Assembly (NCBI GenBank): GCA_021323595.1
Contig: JAJPKR010000026.1
Location: 62,001-126,000, forward strand
Length of the DNA: 64,000 nucleotides
Direction of reading: 5' to 3'
From: Terriglobia bacterium
GTDB taxonomy: Bacteria; Acidobacteriota; Terriglobia; Terriglobales; SCQP01
The notes under the pieces were generated by a model. It saw only the letters and a list, made by a program, of their open reading frames with translations, was not told the origin of the DNA and did no database searches. Shown in pieces: positions 7,640 to 14,443 of the stretch; positions within the stretch are counted from its first letter, which is position 1; the number at the start of each line of letters is the position of its first letter. The translations under genes and the position numbers were made by a program.

Positions 7640-10393
7640 TTGGTCTGGACACTTGCCGTCGTCTCGATCACGGCCTGGCAGTGGGATGCCGTCGTGTTCT
7701 GCGCCGCGGCAGCCCTGGTCGGGCTCGTGTGGCTGGGCTATCCGGCGGGCGTATTCGTTTGGGCGCGGCGGCGCCGGCCGGGCGCCGCGGCATTGCCGAC
7801 CACCGCGCCGGTCTGGCCAAGCGCCAGCCTGATCGTCGCCGCCCATAACGAAGCGCAGGTGATTGGCGAACGCATCGCCAATGCGCTGGCACTCGATTAT
7901 CCTCGCGAAAAACTCGAGATTATCGTCGTGGAGGATGGCTCGAGCGACGGCACGGCCGAGCGCGCGCGCGCCTGCGGCGGTGATCGCGTGCAAGTGCTCG
8001 GCGCGCCTCTGCGCACCGGCAAGCCGGCGGCGTTGAATCGCGCCGCGGCCACGGCGACCGGCGAGATTCTGGTTTTCTCCGACGCCAACAATCTCTATGA
8101 ACCCGACTGCTTGCGGCATTTGCTCGCGCCTTTTGCTGATCCTAACGTCGGGGCGACCGCAGGATGCAAAGCTGTGGCGGCCCACGCCGGGGTCGGCGGC
8201 GGCGAGAGCGTCTATTGGCGCTTCGAGCGATGGCTCATGCGCCAGGAGAGTCGCCGCGGCTCGGTGGTCAATGCCCCCGGCGAAATCCTGGCCATCCGGC
8301 GTAGCTGCTTCCAACCGCTCCCGACGCAGTCCTTGGTCAACGACGATCTGGGCCTGATTTGGACGGTGTTAGCGCAAGGGTATCGCGTCGCCTTCGCCGC
8401 CGAAGCGCGATCGCTGGAACTCGCGGCCGCCACACCCCAAGACGAATGGCGGCGCCGCACACGCATCGCCAGCGCACGTTGGCGCATGCTGCGTTCGGCG
8501 AGACCGCTCCTGGCACGCATGCCGCTCGAGGCGCGCGTCAAGATCGCGTTCCATCAAGTGCTGCGGCCGGTTTCGCCGATGGCCATGCTGCTGGCGCTGC
8601 TCGCGGGATTGCCGCTTTTGGCGCCGGCAGCGCGCGCCGCCCTGCCCCTCTGGGTGCAGGCCGCGGCTTGGATGCAAGCGGCGGTCTACGGCGCGGCGGC
8701 TCTGGGCTTTTTGTTGGAGCGGCAAGGCTGGCGTTGCAGGCCCTTGCAAGCCGCTTTCTTCTTCGTGGCATCGCAGGGCGGCAATCTCTTTGGCGCGTGG
8801 CAGGGCTGGCGCAAGTCGGAGCCGGCGGCGTGGCGGCGCGTCCACCGCGCCGGCGAAGGCTTCGCCGCAGCGAAAGGCGGCGCGAGCACGCGCTCACCCA
8901 CCCACGACGTGGATGTCAATCAGCGCACTGTCGTCAGCGGTTTGGCCTGGGCCGGCTCCTCGTTCGTGCTCGGGAAACTGGTGGTTTTCGCTTCGGTGAT
9001 GGTGCTGGCGCGGCTGCTGGCGCCGCGCGATTTCGGCGAAATCGCAGTGGTGCTGACTTGCATCATGTTTCTGGAGATCGTCGGCCGACTTGGGCTGTAC
9101 TCGGCCCTGATCTACGAACCCGACGACATAACGACGGCGGCGGCGCCGGTATTTTGGCTGACTCTGGCCACTTCGGTTGCCGCGGCCGCCGCCGCCTGGT
9201 TTGCCGCGCCGCTGGTGGCCGGGTATTTCCATGAGCCGCTGATCCGTCCCATGCTGCGCGTGCTCGCGCCGAGTCTTGTCCTGACGGCGCTCGGCGGCAC
9301 ACACGACGCGTTGTTGCGGCGCGCATTGGCATTCCGCCAAAAACTGATGCCGGATATGGCGATGGCTACGGCGAAAGGCCTGGCAAGCGTCGTTTTGGCG
9401 TTGATGCATTTCGGCGCCTGGAGCCTGATCTGGGGCCAATGGGTCGGCCTAATCGCCAATGCGGTGACCTTGTGGATCGTCGTGCCCTGGCGACCGGGGC
9501 GGCGATGGACGCCCGCGCTGGCCGGCAAATTGCTGGCCTATGGCAAGCACATTTGCCTCATGGAGACGAGCGGGACCATCCTGGCAAATCTCGACACGAT
9601 CACCATCGGCCGCATGCTGGGCGACACGCCGCTGGGCTTTTACAACTTGGCGATGCGCATTCCAGAAGTGCTGCTGGTAAGCGTGCTGAACATCATCACC
9701 GGCGTCATCTTTCCGGCGCTGAGCCGGCTCCAGCAAGACCGGCGCGCGCTACAGCATGCGCTGCTCGAGACGATTCGCTATTCCGTATTGCTCGGCTTGC
9801 CGTTGGCGGTGGGGATGGCGCTGCTCGCGCGCGAGCTCGTGTTGGCCGTGTATGGGCGCCATTGGGGGCCTTCGGTACCGGTTTTGCGGGTGCTCGCCCT
9901 CTACGTCGCCTTGCGCTGCGTCACGCATCATTTCGGCGATGCGTACAAGGCGATCGGGCGGCCGGATATCTTGAGCAAGCTGACTTTGGCTTGGTGGGCG
10001 CTTTTGCCGCCGCTATTGATCGTCGGCGCCCGGCGGGACGGAATCATCGGGGTGGCGTGGGGGGAGGCCGCAGCTCGCGCGCTGATCGGCGCCGTACATT
10101 TTTGGCTGCTGTTCGCCGTGGTCGGGATTGCGCCCCGGGCACTTTGGCAATCGTTACGGCCGGCGCTGGAAGCGAGCGCATTCATGGCCGGCATGGTTTG
10201 GCTGGCGCGGCCGTCGGTAGCCTTTGTGGCGCCGGCGCCGGCGCTGTCGCTCTTGGTCGCGGTCGGTTTGGCCAGCTACGGGCTGCTGCTATGGGTGCGG
10301 CATCGGGGCCTGCTGGAGACCGCGCGGGCCGCGCTGATCGAGGTCATGCACAAGGGCCAGCGACTCCAGACCGCTTCGACGGCTCCGGAATGA
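7640..10393 (+). CDS. Glycosyltransferase family 2 - Wzx-type flippase fusion
   Basis: One open frame of 917 residues joins two proteins that are normally separate. Residues about 1-410 are a GT2 enzyme: a leading membrane segment, IVAAHNEAQVIGERIANALA, VVEDGSSDGT, the metal-site-like FSDANNLYEPD, then hydrophobic segments. Residues about 424-917 are a multi-spanning MOP/WzxC-like flippase beginning VDVNQRTVVSGLAWAGSSF, with TITIGRMLGDTPLGFYNLAM. The GT2 part would add a sugar and the flippase part would move the lipid-linked glycan to the periplasm. The start is weak: TTG 7640 lies 8 nt after the previous stop, and GTG 7694 is an alternative. GTG 8909 at the junction could also start a free flippase, but no stop separates the halves. 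Confidence 0.85.
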   Translation: MVWTLAVVSITAWQWDAVVFCAAAALVGLVWLGYPAGVFVWARRRRPGAAALPTTAPVWPSASLIVAAHNEAQVIGERIANALALDYPREKLEIIVVEDGSSDGTAERARACGGDRVQVLGAPLRTGKPAALNRAAATATGEILVFSDANNLYEPDCLRHLLAPFADPNVGATAGCKAVAAHAGVGGGESVYWRFERWLMRQESRRGSVVNAPGEILAIRRSCFQPLPTQSLVNDDLGLIWTVLAQGYRVAFAAEARSLELAAATPQDEWRRRTRIASARWRMLRSARPLLARMPLEARVKIAFHQVLRPVSPMAMLLALLAGLPLLAPAARAALPLWVQAAAWMQAAVYGAAALGFLLERQGWRCRPLQAAFFFVASQGGNLFGAWQGWRKSEPAAWRRVHRAGEGFAAAKGGASTRSPTHDVDVNQRTVVSGLAWAGSSFVLGKLVVFASVMVLARLLAPRDFGEIAVVLTCIMFLEIVGRLGLYSALIYEPDDITTAAAPVFWLTLATSVAAAAAAWFAAPLVAGYFHEPLIRPMLRVLAPSLVLTALGGTHDALLRRALAFRQKLMPDMAMATAKGLASVVLALMHFGAWSLIWGQWVGLIANAVTLWIVVPWRPGRRWTPALAGKLLAYGKHICLMETSGTILANLDTITIGRMLGDTPLGFYNLAMRIPEVLLVSVLNIITGVIFPALSRLQQDRRALQHALLETIRYSVLLGLPLAVGMALLARELVLAVYGRHWGPSVPVLRVLALYVALRCVTHHFGDAYKAIGRPDILSKLTLAWWALLPPLLIVGARRDGIIGVAWGEAAARALIGAVHFWLLFAVVGIAPRALWQSLRPALEASAFMAGMVWLARPSVAFVAPAPALSLLVAVGLASYGLLLWVRHRGLLETARAALIEVMHKGQRLQTASTAPE

Positions 10394-10402
10394 AGGGCAT
10401 TC

Positions 10403-11485
10403 ATGCGAATCGTCGTTATTAGCGAATGGAATCAGCTAGCGCCGTTCGAGGCGGCATGGCGTCGTCTGCAAGCCGACGCGTCCAATGAGAATCCCTTCCT
10501 CTCCTGGGAGTGGATCGAGGCGTACTTTTGCGTCTTTCGGCCCTTCGTGCGGCCGCTGGTCGTGGTCGCGCTCGACCCGACGGGCCAATGGCGGGCGGTT
10601 TTGCCTTGCGAGCGGCGCCGCATTGCAGGTAGTTGGCGCGTGGGTCCCGTTGCGGCGGAAATGGGCGCCGACGATCTCGACATGCTTTGGGCCGGCCCCG
10701 AGCCGCGGCAAGGCTCGGACATCGTCCCGTTAGTTGCGGCCGCGCTGCGGCACGAAAGTGCGCCATTTTCAAGCTGGCGCGCCTTGCGCGCCGACGGCTG
10801 GCTGGTGCGGGCGCTCGCAAGCGAGCTGGTGCCCGATTGGGTGCTTAGCCTGCAAGAGGATGAACAACTGCCTTATGCCGCGCTGCCGAACTCGTACGAC
10901 GAATTCTTGCGGTCGAAGTCGGCAAATTTTCGCAGCGAGATGCGCCGGCGGCGGCGGCAATGGCAAGCGCGCTTTGGAGGTCCCGAACTGCGCACGATCG
11001 AAACCCCGGACGAGATGCCACCGGCTATGGAAGTGTTATTCCGGCTCCATGACGCGCGGCGAGCGGCAAAAGGGCATCGCGGCTTGTTCGCCGACGCGCG
11101 CCAGCGCGATTTTCACCATCGCCTGGCGCCGGCCTTGGCGCGGCATGGCCAGGCGCGCATCTATCAGCTTTGGGCCGAGCATGCGCCTCGAGCCACCCTG
11201 TATGGCTTCGTTGGTCGCGAACAATACTTCTTTTTTCAAAGTGGGCTGGACCCACACTGGACCGAACACAATCCAGGAACGGTGCTGATGGGAGAATTGG
11301 TGGCGGACTTGATCGCCCGCAAGGCCACCCGGTTCGAGTTGCTGCGCGGCGCCGAGCCATACAAACTGCGCTGGGCGACGGGCCGGCGCGCGACGCTCCG
11401 CGCCACCTGGGCGCGGGGCTGGATCGGGCGCAGCCTGCTCTGGGCTGCGAACACGCGCCGGCGCTGGCGGCGCTACGCCGCCTGA
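10403..11485 (+). CDS. FemAB/GNAT-like acyltransferase (CelD-type, Acetyltransf_6)
   Basis: 360 residues. The N-terminus shows NPFLSWEWIEAYF, the hallmark opening of the CelD/BcsL (Acetyltransf_6) group related to FemAB. The second half has LYGFVGREQYFFFQSGLDPH and GTVLMGELVADLIARKATRF, matching the GNAT-fold acyl-CoA/aminoacyl region. It ends with a basic RRRWRRYAA tail. Genes of this kind are common in exopolysaccharide and exosortase-linked glycan operons, where acyl transfer to a sugar is assumed but rarely tested. Start ATG 10403 lies 9 nt after the flippase fusion, and the stop is 12 nt before the deacetylase gene. Confidence 0.8.
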   Translation: MRIVVISEWNQLAPFEAAWRRLQADASNENPFLSWEWIEAYFCVFRPFVRPLVVVALDPTGQWRAVLPCERRRIAGSWRVGPVAAEMGADDLDMLWAGPEPRQGSDIVPLVAAALRHESAPFSSWRALRADGWLVRALASELVPDWVLSLQEDEQLPYAALPNSYDEFLRSKSANFRSEMRRRRRQWQARFGGPELRTIETPDEMPPAMEVLFRLHDARRAAKGHRGLFADARQRDFHHRLAPALARHGQARIYQLWAEHAPRATLYGFVGREQYFFFQSGLDPHWTEHNPGTVLMGELVADLIARKATRFELLRGAEPYKLRWATGRRATLRATWARGWIGRSLLWAANTRRRWRRYAA

Positions 11486-11497
11486 GGCAAAAAGCCG

Positions 11498-12316
11498 ATG
11501 AATGAGTTCGAGCCGGAACCGGTCTGCATCGCGGCGTTCCACCGGATCGCGAAGCAGCCCGCGGGCGAGTTGAGTTATTCCCCCGCGCACTTCCGCAAAC
11601 TTTGCGCGTTCTGGCGCGAATTTTATGTGGTGCTGCCCTTGGCGGAGTGCTTCGGGCAGCCGGACGCTCCAGGACGCCCGCGCCTCGCGATCACCTTTGA
11701 CGATGGCTATGCGGACAACGCGGAAATTGCCGCGCCGATTCTAGCCGAACTGGGACTGCCCGCCACGTTCTTTTTGCCCACGGCGTGGATCGGCAGCGGC
11801 CGCAGCTTCCCCTGGGATGCGGCCTGCTCGCCAGCGCCGCCGGTAATGGACTGGACGCAAGCGCAAGGGCTCGTCTGCGCAGGCTTTGGGGTCGGCTCGC
11901 ATACGTGCACGCACGTGCGGCTGGCATCGTGCCGGTCGGAGCAGCGCCGGCGGGAGCTGCTCGAATCGAAGCGCGAACTCGAGGACCGGCTCGGGATCGA
12001 GGTGCTGGATTTCGCCTATCCTTTCGGAGGACGCGAAGATTGCAGCGAAGAAGACCGGGTTGCGGTTGCGGAAGCCGGCTATCGCTGCTGCTTGAGTTGC
12101 TTCGGCGGTCTGGCCGACGCCCGCGATCCCATGCACGCGCGCCGTATCGCCGTCAGCCCGCGGTGGCATGCTTCGCCGCGCGCTTGGAGGCGCCATTGGC
12201 AGCAGGCGCTTAACGAATGGCGGCGGAAGCGGTCAGGATTGGACGTGATCGTTCCGAGCCATGGCGCACAAATCGGCGCAAACTTGGGCGAAGGGAAGGC
12301 CGGCGGCCTCGGCTGA
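11498..12316 (+). CDS. Polysaccharide deacetylase (NodB homology domain)
   Basis: 272 residues. NodB motif 1 is AITFDDGYADN with the Asp pair at residues 68-69. Motif 2 is SHTCTH with metal-binding His135 and His139. YPFGG is near residue 175. Such enzymes remove N- or O-acetyl groups from glycans using a divalent metal. No signal peptide is evident, so it may act on lipid-linked precursors. Last gene of the + strand polysaccharide operon. Its last 28 codons lie inside the 3' end of the opposite-strand ddl gene (84 nt overlap), so its C-terminal residues look like run-on sequence rather than conserved domain. Confidence 0.87.
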   Translation: MNEFEPEPVCIAAFHRIAKQPAGELSYSPAHFRKLCAFWREFYVVLPLAECFGQPDAPGRPRLAITFDDGYADNAEIAAPILAELGLPATFFLPTAWIGSGRSFPWDAACSPAPPVMDWTQAQGLVCAGFGVGSHTCTHVRLASCRSEQRRRELLESKRELEDRLGIEVLDFAYPFGGREDCSEEDRVAVAEAGYRCCLSCFGGLADARDPMHARRIAVSPRWHASPRAWRRHWQQALNEWRRKRSGLDVIVPSHGAQIGANLGEGKAGGLG

Positions 12317-13258
12317 TTGCGGATAGAGGCTCTTTTGTGTCATGCCGGGCGCGGCATTCGCCTCGAGAATGTAGATTTCACCGGAATCGGCGAGGATGAA
12401 ATCAATGCGGCAATAGTGCCGCAGCCGTAGCGCTTCGGTGACGGCCAGGGCTAAATCCGCCGCGCGGCTGGCGACGGCGGCAGGCAGATCGGCGGGAAAA
12501 ATTTCACGCGTGCTCGCGGCGCGATATTTAGCCGCGTAATCAAAACCACCGGAGGCGCGAATCTCGCCTATCGCCAACGCTCGCCGGCCGAGCACCCCGA
12601 TGGTGAATTCGCGGCCCGCGATAAAGCGTTCGATCAGAACCTCAGAGTCGAAGGCCAAGGCGCGTTCCAGGGCGGCGGTGAGGTCCGCCGCCGCCGCGCA
12701 GACAGTGACGCCCAGGCTGGAGCCGGCGCTGGCGGGCTTCACGACGCAGGGAAACTGGAATGCCGGTGATGACTTTTCGCCGCGTAGAAAACGCACCCAA
12801 GGCGGCGTCGGAATCTGGTTTTGCGCGAAGAGCTGCTTGGCCAGATGCTTGTTCATGGCCAGAGCCTGGCCGACGTAATCGCTGCCGACATAAGCCAAAC
12901 CCGCAGTTTCGAGCAGCGCCTGGAGATGGCCGTCTTCGCCGAACGTGCCGTGAATAATCGGGAACACGACGTCGGCGGCCAGCAGCAATGGCGACTGCAG
13001 GAGGCCGAAGACATCGGTGTTGCGCTTCAAAGCCGCGAGGTCGGCAAGGCTCGGAGCGTCGGCGATGCTGCCGGATAACCAAGCCGTTTCCTGCTCCTGG
13101 GTGAGCACGCCCCCTGAAAGATCCACGACAACGGCGGGGAGAGACGCCCGGCGCAATTGCAAGGCGATGTTGGCCGCGCTGGCCATCGAGACATTCCGCT
13201 CGGGGGAAAAGCCGCCCCCCAAGACCACGACGCTACGCTCGCGCATGTTGAATTCCAA
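12233..13258 (-). CDS. ddl: D-alanine--D-alanine ligase
   Basis: 341 residues of an ATP-grasp enzyme. Near the N-terminus GGGFSPERNVSMAS matches the Ddl signature GG.S.ER.VS. GTFGEDGHLQALLE, then PCVVKPASAGSSLGVTV, and RIDFILADSGEIYILEANA carrying the metal-binding residues follow in family order. It makes D-Ala-D-Ala for peptidoglycan precursors in the cytoplasm. The start could be ATG 13258 or the in-frame ATG 13246 (MRERSVVV), and the conserved N-terminus allows both. Convergent with, and overlapping, the deacetylase gene. Not in a mur/dcw cluster here. Confidence 0.93.
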   Translation of the reverse strand: MEFNMRERSVVVLGGGFSPERNVSMASAANIALQLRRASLPAVVVDLSGGVLTQEQETAWLSGSIADAPSLADLAALKRNTDVFGLLQSPLLLAADVVFPIIHGTFGEDGHLQALLETAGLAYVGSDYVGQALAMNKHLAKQLFAQNQIPTPPWVRFLRGEKSSPAFQFPCVVKPASAGSSLGVTVCAAAADLTAALERALAFDSEVLIERFIAGREFTIGVLGRRALAIGEIRASGGFDYAAKYRAASTREIFPADLPAAVASRAADLALAVTEALRLRHYCRIDFILADSGEIYILEANAAPGMTQKSLYPQSAEAAGLPFAQVCADLCAMARNDHVQS

Positions 13259-13365
13259 TTGTAGGGCCAGGTTGCGCTGGCGCTTGCACTGGCGAGCCGG
13301 AGTCAGTCCCAGCAGCCGCTTGCCCCGCCGCGCCAGGTCTGGTGGAATGGAGGGTACTCCTGCCT

Positions 13366-13785
13366 ATGACGCTACTCGATGCCGCTCCGTTCGATCGTGC
13401 CCGAGCGCGCCGCCGCAATCTGGCGATCCTAATCGCTGTCTTGGTCGTGTTGGCGGGCGTTTCGCTTTACCTTTACTGGCCCTATTACCAGACCCGCCGG
13501 ACCGTGAACCACTTTTTTGACGCCCTAGTGCACGGCAACTTTCAAGAGGCGTACTACATCTGGCAAGCCAACCCGAAATCCTACTCCATGGATTCGTTCA
13601 TGAAGGACTGGGGACCGGGCAGCGCTTGGGGGCGAATCCGCACCTACAGCATCCAAAAGATCACGGAACCGCCCGGCGGCCACAGCACCGGGCTCGTGGT
13701 GCTCGTCCGCATCAACGGCATCCACACCGATGCCCGGCTTTGGGTCGAGAAAAAATCCCAGGAAATGAGCTTCTATCAGTTTTAA
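13366..13785 (+). CDS. Small single-pass membrane protein, unknown function
   Basis: 139 residues. A basic start (RARARRR) is followed by one strong transmembrane segment (residues about 19-38) and an outside domain with FFDALVHGNFQEAYYIW. That stretch resembles the helical opening of NTF2-like/DUF4878 small domains, but I cannot confirm the family. ATG 13366 is preferred over the ATG 13342 because GGAGGG (13349-13354) precedes it by 11 nt and the N-terminus then fits a signal anchor. It converges with the skp/bamA pair, 2 nt from the skp stop. Function unknown. Confidence 0.7.
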   Translation: MTLLDAAPFDRARARRRNLAILIAVLVVLAGVSLYLYWPYYQTRRTVNHFFDALVHGNFQEAYYIWQANPKSYSMDSFMKDWGPGSAWGRIRTYSIQKITEPPGGHSTGLVVLVRINGIHTDARLWVEKKSQEMSFYQF

Positions 13786-13787
13786 GC

Positions 13788-14387
13788 CTAGGGCTTGGTG
13801 GGCGCCGGTTTCGTCGCGGCCGCGGCCACGGGATACTTCTGATCGTATAGCTTGATGATGTCCGGCGTGATGTTGATGGCTTCGCTGGCGTACAGGACTG
13901 GGGTTTGCGGCGAGCTCACGTCGAGAATCAGCGTGAAGCCGTGCTCCTGCGCATAGGCGTTGATGATCTGCATCATCTTGGTGCCGATGCGGTTGATGGC
14001 GTCGTTGGTCGCGTTCTGGTAATCGCTCTGTGCGTCTTCATAGGCCCGCTGCAAGTCTTTTTGCTTGCTTTCGATCGTGCGGGTCAATTCGGCCTTGGCG
14101 TCGGCGCTGAGCGTGTTGCCGCCATCTTGCAATTTTTGCTGCAGGCTTTGAATTTCCTTGCTCTGATTCTGCAAGTCCGTTTGCTTCGGCTTGAACTCGG
14201 TGTTGAGATCCGCGACGGCCTTCTTCCCCTCTTGGCTGCCCTGAATCGCTTGTTGGATGTTGATGATGCCGATCTTGCCTGAGCTCGATGCGGCACTGGC
14301 ACTCGCAGACGCGGGACCTTGTGCCGCGGCTCCCACGCTCAGGCAAACCAGGGCCATCAGCCCCACCGCCGCTGCATTCAATCGCAT
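13788..14387 (-). CDS. OmpH/Skp family periplasmic chaperone
   Basis: 199 residues. The signal peptide MRLNAAAVGLMALVCLSV ends before AAAQ. The mature part begins KIGIINIQQAIQGSQEGKKA, the usual OmpH/Skp opening. A long charged coiled-coil of QKLQ/TRTIESKQKDLQ helices follows, and then ILDVSSPQ strands. Skp captures unfolded outer-membrane proteins in the periplasm for the Bam machine. The start is chosen at ATG 14387, which has AAAGAGA 6 nt upstream. ATG 14393 and ATG 14420 are in frame upstream. It follows bamA on the same strand after a short gap, the conserved bamA-skp pairing. Confidence 0.88.
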   Translation of the reverse strand: MRLNAAAVGLMALVCLSVGAAAQGPASASASAASSSGKIGIINIQQAIQGSQEGKKAVADLNTEFKPKQTDLQNQSKEIQSLQQKLQDGGNTLSADAKAELTRTIESKQKDLQRAYEDAQSDYQNATNDAINRIGTKMMQIINAYAQEHGFTLILDVSSPQTPVLYASEAINITPDIIKLYDQKYPVAAAATKPAPTKP

Positions 14388-14443
14388 GCTCATTCTCTTT
14401 GGAAAACCCCTGATTTTCATTAGTATATACGTCCCGCGACCGC

